From Pempheris klunzingeri (Eukaryota; Chordata; Actinopteri; Acropomatiformes; Pempheridae): DNA of 64,000 nt. The notes beneath the pieces are model-generated. The model was not told where the DNA came from, ran no database searches, and saw nothing but the letters and a program-made list of their open reading frames with translations. The number at the start of each line of letters is the position of its first letter. Position 1 is the stretch's first letter. The translations under genes and the position numbers were made by a program. Below are positions 23,461 through 35,400 of the stretch, one piece after another. The DNA is taken from contig NC_092013.1 in NCBI RefSeq assembly GCF_042242105.1, positions 9,508,618 to 9,572,617 on the forward strand, written 5' to 3'.

Positions 23461-23700
23461 CTGTGCGGACTTCCGTCGTGTCTCTCCCTGAGTGAAGCCT
23501 GCAGACACCTGACACTCGCTGCTGCAGCTGCGTCTCCGCCCGCCCGGTGTGGCCCGGCCGGTAGGAGGAGTGAACACAGAGGTGTCCTGGGAGTGGAAGA
23601 GCGGGGTCATGTGACTTTATACACCAATGACCTTGGGTATTGCATTACTCCTACCTGGTGCGTTTTCTGTCTGTGTGAGCGGCGCACGGCTGCATACCAC
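23461..23700 (-). promoter_or_regulatory. lima1: Probable LIMA1 non-coding first exon and GC-rich promoter
   Basis: On the minus strand a donor CCGCACAG/GTAAGAC ends a GC-rich, CpG-containing block at 23461. This contrasts with the AT-rich flanks and lies 2.9 kb upstream of the ATG exon, whose own acceptor is at 20551. The transcription start is not visible. The assignment rests on the donor, base composition and gene order. Confidence 0.45.
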
Positions 23701-23889
23701 CCACCCGAAATTCCTGAGAACAACGTGTTCGATTATTTTTTAAAGCGAAGAGAAACTAAAAGGAAGTGAGCAGACTTACTCAACAACTCAGACCTCTGAC
23801 AGCTTGTGGACTGACGCAAAGTGTATCAGAGTGTATATACAGAAAAATAAAGATCTAAGAACAAAACCAACAACATCCAGAGAGACAAA

Positions 23890-24190
23890 TAACAGGAGGG
23901 GGAAATTAAAAATTATAATAATAACAATGCATAATAACAATAAGATAAGATATTCTTTTTTTAATCCCAAGACGGGGAAATTTACAACGTTACAACATCA
24001 ATGGGTAACAAAAATAGTGTTATGTGCAATACAATACAAATCACAAACTGTGATATAAACAGGAGGAGATGTGAAAAAAATATGTTTAGACAATATAATA
24101 ATAATGATGATGATAATGATAATAATAGTGATAACAACTGTATTTATATAACAGATTTCATACACAAAATGCAGCTCAAAGTGCCTTAGA
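23890..24190. repeat. AT-rich low-complexity block and interspersed repeat fragment
   Basis: The block holds AATAAT/GATGAT-type runs and then TTTATATAACAGATTTCATA followed by CAAAATGCAGCTCAAAGTGC. The latter resembles a dispersed teleost repeat, but I cannot name the family. Confidence 0.4.
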
Positions 24191-25879
24191 ATGAATGAGA
24201 AAACAGAAATGAACTGCAATAGGTTACATTTAACCTAACGTCCTGCAGAGCAATAGAAGTGTTCAACCATTAGTACTGTCTAAGTATTGTTGGTGTGCAT
24301 GGTGCATGGGATGTTTGCATTACATTTGCCTTCTAAATAAAGCCTCCTCAACAGTGTAGTGAGAAAGGCGATCGTGCAGCTTTAATTTGAAGACCTTGTG
24401 TGATGCTGCAGCGTTGCCAAGCATCCGGCCTGCTCAAGACTCCTTGAGCAAGGCACTACATCCAGTGAACCCCAGAGCTGTGGCAGTGAGGCGGACCAAT
24501 CGCTCTGCAGGGTACAACAAGTTAAATCAGACAGAATGGTGTAAAAGTGAGATTTTTTTAAGAGTTCCATGGATTCCCAAACATGGATTCCCAATGAAAC
24601 AGTAGCTTACCTTCAGTTAGCCTACATACCTACAGAAAGGGACATTTTTGTCAATTTAGTCAAATAATATACAGCCGTTGCTCACTGAAAAACAACACAT
24701 GATAAAAACATATTTCCTTTCCACTGAATTTTTCAAACTGATAACAATAATAGCCTGCTGCAATGTGTCCATATCACTATGTCTTGACACTGATGCATTA
24801 TCCTGGGCAGTACTACTACATATTACCTCACAGCTTATGTATTGATTCTAATTTCCTATAAATAAAATATAACAGCCTATTTAGGGACTTAAAATGTCTA
24901 CATTATTCTCTCTCATTTGGCCCACAATCCATCAGTTTTTATTGTCTTGATCCTATAAATGATGCTGAGCAGCAAATTACACAAATTCATTCACAATTTT
25001 TGTAAGAATCCTGACAACAGTGTCCTGTCGGTTTAAAACAATGGAGTGTTTCTGTGTTTTAACCGCTCACAACACCATATAAAGTATAATAAAAGATTTA
25101 AGATCACTTTAATTCTTAGTAGACAGGCCATTTTGAGTGTTTACTATGCAGATAATAGTCAGTGGGGGTGATTTTGGACAAGGCCACATTTTGATGTGAG
25201 AAAAATACCCAGTCACTATTGTGGAGCTTGCATAGGATGAGCATGAAGAACCAGCTACAAAGGCCATTGTATAAGCAACCAGTAACGAAACAAATGGAGA
25301 TTTCCCCAACTTTAATTAGAAAAACATAATGCCAGAGGCTAATTAGCTGATGTGTGAGAACCAATTAAGGAAGAGGCTGTAGCCTATAATTTTAGTTTGC
25401 AAACTAACCGTAATGCACAAAAGAAAGGAGCAAAGATCAGCTCACTAGAATAAATCAACACTGACACAATTAACGATGACGCCATCTCCCGTTAACGTTA
25501 AACTGCATCTTGGGAGGAGCTACCTCATAATAATCAATTAGACCGTAAAATTAAAAGATTAAACGACGGTAAAAACAATTCTCTTATTATAATAATAGTC
25601 ATTGTTTGTCTGGCTGATGGGAGGCGGACTGAGCCACTAAAACTACCGCCGTGTGTGTGCACGACGCTGTTTTTCTGTCATTTTAGTGTCCACTCCTTCT
25701 TTTCCATCTGCGTCTTTTCAGCCGTCGTCTGCAACAAACTAGAGGAGAGGCCAGCTCCACCACAACACCAGAGCCTCACAGATAAAAGTGGGCGTCAAAT
25801 CCTCTCAGAAATACACATATACACGTATAAAAAATAGATAATTAAGTAGATCTTGTTGGCGCATCGCTGTGTGTTGTCG

Positions 25880-26023
25880 GGGAGCTGGCAGAAGAAGATG
25901 ACCCTTTTCTCTCGGCCTGAGGAGGCTGTGCTGCTGTGTGGGGGAGTGGGTTACATCCTGTGGCGTTTCCTGTGTTTGTAAACTAGACGGTCTTGAAAAC
26001 GTCGGGGCGAGTGAAGCTAAAAG
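25880..26023 (+). promoter_or_regulatory. Probable ZNF740 promoter and non-coding first exon
   Basis: A GC-richer stretch ends in GTGAAGCTAAAAG/GTAAAT at 26023, a good donor sitting 3.4 kb before the first coding exon, which has an acceptor at 29410. It lies about 2.2 kb from the probable LIMA1 start on the other strand, so the two genes appear to be divergently transcribed. The cap site is unknown. Confidence 0.4.
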
Positions 26024-29000
26024 GTAAATACATATATTCTCATATTTTCCCTCGATGCTCGGTGGATTCTGACCGTGCTTTCGGTTTTCTGCTGTCTCAT
26101 TTGAAAATATGCACGCTCGGAAATGGTAGCGAAGGGATTTGACTGATATTACAGCGCCAATGTTAGCCGTTGCTAGCTAGCTAGCGAGCTAACAAACGTT
26201 AGCTTAATCATCGGGAGGGGGAGGCACTCGCAACGACGGCCATCACGAATGTCTTTATCGCTCAATCGTGTCTTGAACCACTTGAACTGGTGCCTTGTAG
26301 TGTTATTACTAAGAAACGATCAATTGGTCCAGTCTGCAGGATAGATACTCTCGTAAAGCTGCTGTATCAAACCGATGATCAGGTGGGCTGTAAAATATGT
26401 TCGATGATCAACGTTTCAGTGGGCGAGGGCGCCAGCGAGCAGCTAGCTAGCTGCTGTTAGCCAGCTTGTTCAACATCAGCAAAACTAACGCTGGGTGGCA
26501 GAGCGAAGGCCAGCTAAGTCAGTGCAGGAAAATACTTATTTATTTCCACATTACGTTGTTGTTATTGTAGTTATGGTATTTCCTCTGCTGGCCACTAACA
26601 CAACGAGAGCCAATGAAATGTAGCGATGCGACGTAGCCGTGTAGTCTTTTAATTAGCGTTAGCCAATGTTAGCGTTACGCTAGCCGTCTATTTTCCCAGC
26701 TAGCGCTACATTAGGTAGCTAACCAACGCTAATGGCGAAAGCACCGTAGCGTTAAAGTATGTCTTTGCCTCCGTCTTACTACAGTAAACCTGTATGGTGG
26801 CACACATGCTCGGCAATTAACTTGCGCCCCAGTCAGAAAAAAAAGAACCAACGAAGCCAAAATGTAACATTAATCCCGAGAAAGCCATCACAATAAAAGA
26901 GCAATGTTTCTTTGAGTAAATTCATGGCCTCCTCGTAACACACTTATTAAAAAACCCATGTCAAAAATGCACAACCTACGATTTGATTCACCAAGTCAGC
27001 ATGGGTGCAGACTCGGGGCTTTGCCTGTATGGATATATGTATATTTTCTGTCCACATATGAAATTGTAGCTTTTGCATCCTCCCTCAGTAGTAAATGTAG
27101 AAATGTAGGCTTCTCCTTTGGAAAATTGTTCCCATTTAACTTAACAAAATGCTTAGATGTTAGAGGTTTTCATTTTTTCAAAAGTTTTGCAGCCAAAGTT
27201 GCACTGTACACTGTGAATAAAGTAACATTTTTTTTTATTAGGAATGAAGGCTCTTCCCTAACAGATTCACCACAAATAATAAATTGCAAATGCACTATAT
27301 TCTGTATACTTTTAAAGCAGTTCATTGTTCTCTGGATTTAAATGTAATATAAATATACATAAATCCTAACTTTTATACACTTGAAACTAATACAGCAGTA
27401 GACAATTGAATCAAATCATTTTGTACATATTGGTGGTGTGCTCGGTTGTATGTTAAGATGAGGCGACATGCATTGTAGTAAAAGCTGTTCAGTGTCAGTC
27501 TTCAACCTTTTTGTTTTGATTGACACTGCAGGCGTTTACTGATTAACAGCCTTTTTGGGGCTTTTATGTGTGTGTATATTTGAATTTTGACCTGCTAGAA
27601 AATCTCAGATTTAAAAACACTAATTAGTCATACTCAAAAAATCTGTCTGAGTGTGCTGTAGAGATTTCTCCTCTAGATTCTTTGTTATTCATACATTTTT
27701 GTGCAGTCCACAGTATGGACTATCCAGTATGTATATCCAAGCCTTATATTGGTGTGCTTCATGATTGAGTTGTTATTGTACTGTTAACTGCTTTGAAAAC
27801 TAGTGAAGGAACTTTGATTAAGAACTAGAGAGGTAACTAATGTGATATAAAATAGTAATTATATTGGGCAGAATGGAAATATTACCTTTAGTGTTTGGTG
27901 TCTAACTGGTTATTAATCCAATCCAGTTCAAGATTTCTAGGAATGAATGTGCTTTTCAATTCCAGTTATCAATTCCTTAAAGCCAAGTTTCAGTGTTCCT
28001 CCATCAGTTTCAAAGTGAAAGCATTCAACATCATCAGAAGTGTACAGAACCTCTGCAAAACACAGTAGCGATACAGCAAAATACTGTTGCTGTGCAAAAA
28101 TAATTTCATGCCAGAGGAGGAACCAGTATTTATAGCGTAGTGTAAGAGTGGACTGTCTTTGATGCCTACAGTAGCAGTTTTAATGCTTTCAAATCAGCTG
28201 ATGTTAATGCAACCGCCATAAGTCAACAATCATTGAACTTGTGAATTGTATGAAAGATTTTTTTCTTTAAACGAATGCAAAGAAGATAATACCAAACCAT
28301 TTATAGCAGCTGGTGTATTGTAGTGTTTCCAATATCATGCAGCACATTTTTATCGCATTAACTAAAAGTTTATTTTGCTGATTTAGTCCTGAATAATTTT
28401 TCAAACATCTAAAAATGCCATCTAAGGTTGACGTCAAATTATCCTCAAGTGCAATATGATTGATATGATATGTGATTTTCCATATCTAAAGGGGTAATAT
28501 TATGCCTTTTGGGCTTTATTTTCATTTAATATATTTTTCTTGTGTGTCACCCAGCAGGGAAATAGGCAGGATGGGTAGTAGTCCCTACCATAACTGAACA
28601 CCACACCATGCATTTGTAGGGCCTATGCAGAAGCAAATAATTGTGGAAGTCATGCCAGTTTTATTCATGTAGCCCAATAACACAGGGCAAAAAAATGGAT
28701 GTAACCTCAAGTCCACCCATTGCTTACTATGGTCAACTGGGGTAGCCCCAAAAGAGAAAAAAATGTAGCTATGTATACATTATGAGTCATCAAATCTAAG
28801 CCACAACTAGTATAAACTGACTCAGTATACTCTACTAAAGTCTATGAACAAAAACCAAGCCAAACCATATACATACAATGGTACTCCACAAAGGAAGGAT
28901 ATTTGTGTGTTTATATTATGTGATGTTTCAATGTCGTTGTGGAAAAAGAACTTTCCCAACAGGAGTTCATGGAATATGTAACGATAAAGACAGCGTGTGA

Positions 29001-29410
29001 TGCTGTTGTAATTTAATGTTTGTCTGTTTCATCCACCTCCTCCTCTTCCTCAGTTTTAATGCTAGATGAGTGAGGTGGGTGTGGCTTCCCACCAGCCCGA
29101 CCATCCTGACTGACGGATCTCTGGATGACCTTGTCCCCACCCCTGTCCCTGCGCTCACATACACCACAGCAATGTCACATCTGCCCAGCAGCTCAGTCCG
29201 CGACCATATGAAATGGGTTTGTTTTAAGAACACCAAAGTGGTTACAAATAACTTTACTTGCAGTCTTGTGTCACTCAGGATGTTGTCGTTGATGACTAGC
29301 TTGGCAAATGCCACGTCACTGGCAATATTGTCTGAGATGCAGATCATTTGAAATTGCGGCCTGTTTGATATGGTTGGTAAAGAGTTGCTCTTCATTCTTT
29401 TTCCTCGCAG
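26024..29410 (+). other. ZNF740 first intron
   Basis: There is no coding exon. The first 700 bases are unusually dense in GCTAGC and GTTAGC motifs (see findings). The remainder is AT-rich. A stretch near 28490-28560 (AGGGGTAATATTATGCCTTT) resembles a dispersed teleost repeat but is too degraded to name. Confidence 0.5.
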
Positions 29411-29446
29411 GCGGGGCTGCTTGGCTGCGAAGCTGTCCTCTCCAGT

Positions 29447-32400
29447 ATGGCCCTGATGCAGGCCAGCTCCATGGCTGCTCCGCCCAAAAAAATGATGGCT
29501 CCACTTGGCCATGGACCACCGCAGAGAGAGGGTCCTGACCGTGGTCCCCAGAGCCACATGATCCTCCCATCTGGAATGAGCTGTCCACCCCTGGTTAGGA
29601 CCCTCTTGGGAAATGGGCTGATATATTTCATGCTTGTAATATTGTGAAGGGTGTAAAACCGTTGCTTTTATGGAGTTAGAAATTTGAAGCGGGTGTAAAT
29701 GCTTGAATCTTGATTATTTACTCTACTCTAAAACAACCCCTACTTCTTGTTTTTGTGTGTGAATATTTATATATTCCTCCACAGCTTTCCTAAAATCTTA
29801 AAATTCTACTTCTTAAAATTTCGATTTGCTTCAGATGACCAAACCAGCACAATATATGGACTGTATTCCACATCCCTCAGAAATTATTCAAATAGTTTAA
29901 AATTGTATTGGTTTTACAAAAATCAAGGTGCAAACTTTACAAACCCAGCTTCTTCAGCTAGCACATGATAGATGACTTATTGCTTAATTTTAGTCATGTT
30001 CAGATTTTTTTTTTGAAAGCCAACAGATCTGATATCAGGAAATAATTGACCTTTTCTGGCTCCGTAGCTTATCCGGAAGGAAGGTGAATTCCAAGCTCCC
30101 CGCCTGCTGGATGAGAAGGAGATGAGGGCCAACGAGGACATGCAGCAGAAAAAAAAGAACAGGAAATCAGTAACGCCCTGTAAAGTGAGAGAACAAGAGG
30201 GAAGGGGAGGGAAGGTCAGTGGCTGTGGTTGCTAAACGGGGAATGGTCTCTGCTCTGCATGTTCATTTTTCCTCACACACGAAATTGTGCCGATAGCTGC
30301 TCGAGCACGTTTTTGTAAAAGCACTTAACTTTATTCAAGTGCGTCTGACTTGGGGCTTTCATGTGTGCACTTTTTGTTGGTGTGGGGGTGGGGGGAGGAG
30401 CCCAGGGAAGATGTGGAGGGGGTGGAGGATCTCTGGAGAGGAAAGAGGGGGAGGGGAGCAGAGTGAAGCCGAGCACAATAACTGCAGTTGTGTGCATAAC
30501 AGGGGGAGCAGTAACATGAGGGCATTAGGCCATCAGAAGGGATTGTGGGGCATTTCTCAATTCAAATGTTAATTACACGTAGTAAAAAAAAAAACAAAAC
30601 AAGACAAACGTGCTTGTTCATACCAAAGATAATTTGGGTTTTAGAAAAGATAAACCATTAGAAATGTAAATGAAAAATTGGACAATGTGTGCAAAGCCTC
30701 CAGCGTGTAATCATATGCCTTACATTTACTGGCATTTTACTGGAGTTTTAGATTTTCATCAGTTTCAGAGCAGTAGTGGGTGGGTATTTTTGGCCAATTA
30801 TGAAATCTGTTTGTGGTCAACTGCACCTTTCATGCAAAACATTATTGATGTACTGTTAAATTGACTGAAATGTTGAACCATTATTCTTTACTGTCCTCAT
30901 TAGGGCACAGGTGGAGATGAGAATGGTCCATCATCCAAAGTGCAGAAAAACTTTATTTGTGATCACTGTTACGGAGCATTTAGGAGCGGATACCACCTGA
31001 AGAGACATATCCTCATTCATACAGGTATGGGTCATGTTGGGAACAGCTCACGTTCACAGTTAAGCCAAAACAGCTTTTAATGCCTGATTACATGAATCAT
31101 TTGTTGAAAGAGACCCTGAAAAGCTTGAGTTGGACTGAATCTAGGAGTGTGCAGCAACTGTAAGGTTTTGCAATGGCCTGCTTAAAAACCTTGTTTGGTT
31201 ATAGCATTTGCCTCACAGCTAAATTGGTGGTATCTGTGGGGACTTTGACTAAAACTGGTGCTCTTCGGTTTAGGGGAGAAGCCGTATGCTTGTGCCGTTT
31301 GTGACATGAGGTTTATTCAGCGTTACCACCTGGAGAGACACAGCCTCATTCACACGGGTATGCGTCCTTTAACCGTACCCATATTGCATAAATCGGACTA
31401 CACCTGTTGTCCGTCACTTGAATCAATGGACAGATGCTCAGGGTTCTTTTTGTCTGTGGACAGTAATTTCCAACAAAGCCACCCCCCCCAAAATCTGTTC
31501 ACCCCAAAATATAAAGCACAGTATTTGTCTTTTAAATATTGGTCCCCCATCACCAGGAAGAATTTTTAATGAAGGCAATGTAATACAGTGTGGTCCAATG
31601 GTCCAAAGTCCACTATTAAAACTTGTTGTTTCGACATTTATGATAAAGTTGTTTTTTCTTTTTTAGATATGTTAGTTGCCACAATCCTAGCTTACCTTTT
31701 TACTGGCATGTGGAAATGCTTGCAGGGTTTGAGATCATTGAGCTTTATTTTAGAGGATCCCAGAGACGTTGGAGGCACATTCTTCCCTTTCTTCAGAATA
31801 TTATGTGTGGTTGCACTCTGATGCCTGTGGAGGGAGAAATCTGTCCCTCATGTGTGTCATAAACTTCAACTATTGTTACAGACGAATCCAATTTTTAATT
31901 CAAAATTGGATTTGTCTGTAACAATAACTTTCCTCCCATCTACAACTGTGATTTGTCAACATTGTTTGGCCTATGCCCGTTTGTGGCCCATGCCTGGGTT
32001 TTGACTTGTTTTGTTGTCAAATTGTGTCAACGAGTAAAGTGGGAGGTTCTTTGTTCATTTGAATATGTGTTCTTCATGCAAATGCTGTTGGGTCCTGCAG
32101 TGATGTCAGGTTGATCCACTGCTCTTCACTACTTTCTTTTGACTAGTTGAAAGTACATTAGAATTGAAACTCGGTTTAGTGACTCATATGTCTGACTCTA
32201 TTACAATATACTATTTGTATGTTTAGGTTTTTGTGACGTTTCTGTGTGCCACAGGTTATTCTTAAAACAACTATAATTAATTCTGTAAGTAATTAAGTAA
32301 TTATATCGATTATGTTTCTGAATGATGAGAACAAACAGTTCTGTAAACAAGACGTTTTGATAGTGGACTTGAAAGTGGACTCAAACTTGTGGACCCCAGT

Positions 32401-35400
32401 ATATGTATGAGAAAGCCTCCAAGCACAGGCCGCAAAAAAACATGCAAGATTTATTTATTTTTTAAAATCATTTGTCAATGTTATTATTACTTTGTCAGTG
32501 AAAATAATTGCATGGACATCAAAGGACTATGGTCTTAATTGTGTATATATAAAGTGAAAACTGAGGACTTGGTAAAAAAACAATTGTGTTGCACCCTTTC
32601 ACACAAATTCTTTGTTTTTCATTGTTTTTAAGAAGTATGCTGTGGGTAAGTCAACTTCCAACCTAATCGTTTTTCAAGTCAGTGACTGCCGCCCCAGTAT
32701 TCACCAAAAGAAATGCATCAGTAGTAAACTAATGTTAACCAAATCTGCCCAACTCAGTTGGCAAGTTTTATGTATACGTATGTATGTATATATTATTTTA
32801 TTCCAATGTCCCAGTAGCCTCAGTAAGCAGTTGCTCTTTGTAGCAACACTGCATCTGTTCTTTCTGTTATCCACATAATAAATTTTGTGATTTATTTTTT
32901 TTTTCTTTTCCACATTTTCGCTCATTTGATAGACTGAATAGCTAATAATTTTATGCTCTGTGTGTGTAGGGGTGAAGCCGTACGCTTGTTCCATGTGTGA
33001 CATGAGGTTTTTCCAGCGTTACCACCTGGAGAGACACAGACTCACTCATACGGGTATGCGTCCATTTACCGTACCCAGTTCAACTTAAGAAACTTTACTT
33101 AATCAGCTAGTCTCACTGAGACAACATACCAGGCCCAAGCCACCCTTTAGGAGTTGATGGAAAAAATCTTGAAAAAACCCTAATATGTCAGACTGATATC
33201 TGACTTTAGAAAGTTTACACATTATTATTCATTTTCCCATATTAAGGGTTCCAAACTGTATATGTAGAATTACAAAAATATCAGTGAGAACTAAAATGGC
33301 TCCTGTGGACCCCTCAAAGAGTATTATCCCTCTTGTACCATTGCTGCTCAACAACATTTACTCTGTTTGGCTTTATATTTTGCCTGTTTTGTTTTTTATT
33401 TTCCGAGGATATTGTTAGCGGTACTCATTGAAGCGATAAAGCTGTTTGTTAGCTGTTATCATACATTTTGTACACAGAAGTGTACAAAAGAAAGAAGTTA
33501 GTTCTGCACATTTTGCGTATGAATGAAATGAGATACAATTTTTATTCTCAATGGATTTATCCATCATGGTTATGAGGATATGTGATACGATGTCATAGCC
33601 GCTGCATAAGAGACGGGGGTGACTGGTCACAATGCATTACAGACAAAATAATATAATTTTGCTTCAACAAGACACTAGCTCAGTCTGCTGTTGGGGAAAA
33701 TCTGGTAGTTAACGGCCATATTGAAGTAGCAGATTAACTGAGAGGCCATGGTATATTATGGGAATAGTCCTTTGATGTCCACATATATTTTACATGCAGA
33801 TTAATGGCTGCACAGCTCGTGTGTCAAAAACTGTAATTGTCTGGCTTTTTCATTTAATATTGTTATCGTGTAGTTGCACAGTCGCTTATACAGATACTTC
33901 TGCTGTAAGTTTATGGCGGAGATCAGATTGGAAGCTTGTCAAAGTTGGGGCGGATTGTCACTTTGGAGTGCTAGAAAACAAGCACACTTGCAACACAGGC
34001 TTTCATGCCACCATGAATTGACTTCAAACTTGCAACAAATATAATCACCACAATGTTAAGAACAAAAATGTCGTTGACACTTGTATTAGTGAATGGTGGA
34101 GAAGTGTGCTAACGTCTCTCCCTCAGCTGGCCAGTGTGATCACCGTCTTAGACATCTCTCTGCTGTCTTGCTGCTGACTTGTTTGTCATGTGTTAAACGT
34201 GCTCGGCTTGTATCCTGTTGCTGCTTTTGTTCCATGTGCAGTTTGTACTCCAGATTATTGGAAAATGAATGCTTCCCATTACAGAAGACACTTTTACTAA
34301 TTAGAAGTAAAACAAATCACCCCTTCGCATGAAGCTTGATTGGAATGTGTAATGTCTGCCAGGTCCTAGTGATTTAATGCCTGTGAATAATGCTTTCCTC
34401 TGATGCTTAAGGAACGTCTTAGCTAATGTGTTGACACTTTGTGTATGTAGGGGTGAAGCCGTACGCTTGCTCCATGTGTGACATGAGGTTCTTCCAACGT
34501 TACCATCTGGCAAGACACAGCCTCACTCATACTGGTATGCGTCTGCTTACCCTAGCTCATTAGGTAGTGGTGTTTTAGAAGTGCCTTAGCTTTTCAACTC
34601 ATAGCAGTGTAAACAGAAATTTAGGGTGTCTAAAATCACTGCCAGCTTCAAATATTCTCATTTTCAGAAACATTAAGATGTATCCAGACATGTGTTAGGA
34701 TGGTAGAATATAAAACATGCGTTGATGATTATGTGTTGAAGCTCATCTGTTTCTGTTTCTAGCATATATTTACATACTTTTTGTGTGTGTAGGGGTGAAG
34801 CCATATGCTTGCTCCATGTGTGACATGAGATTTTTCCAACGCTACCACTTGGCAAGACACAGCCTCACTCACACGGGTATGGGTTTCCCCTTCTTTGCTA
34901 CATTAGAGCCCAAATACCCTGTTTACTGAAGCTCATCTGTACCTTGTTTATAAAATGACAGTAGTCTAGTTTTCTTTTAAATATCCATGAGCAGTCCATG
35001 CAACTTTTATGGCATGCTAGAGGAATGCCTTTTTAGTTGTTCTTTATGGCACCATTTTAGACAGCATTTCCCAAGTTAGAGTGCCTCAATTGGTACTTCA
35101 CTGCAGTGCCTGTAAATTACACCTTGTCTTGTCTCAGAAGACTTTTTCAGCCTTTTCAGTGCATGTAGACATTGAAAAGCTGCACTTATTTCAGCATAAA
35201 GACATTTTCTTTGAGGTACTTTTTTTTGTTTTTCTTCACGCATGTTGAAAGATTAGAAAATGTTAGCTAAATGCCTTTAGTGTGACATCATACTGGCGCT
35301 GCTGCTCTTGGCATGTCTGGATACATAATATAAGTGAGTGTGTCCTGTTCAGTTCATTGTGTTGTTTTTACAAAATATTTTGCTCTGTGTGTGCAGGGGT

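Noticed and set aside
28967-29557. 196-residue minus-strand open frame over the first ZNF740 coding exon
   Set aside because: It lies antisense to a supported exon, has no recognisable domain, and spans intron sequence.
34301-34855. Recurring antisense open frames over the array exons (for example [18 protein letters not shown]-like)
   Set aside because: They are minus-strand shadows of the conserved finger exons. The repetition comes from exon homology; they lack family matches and extend into introns.
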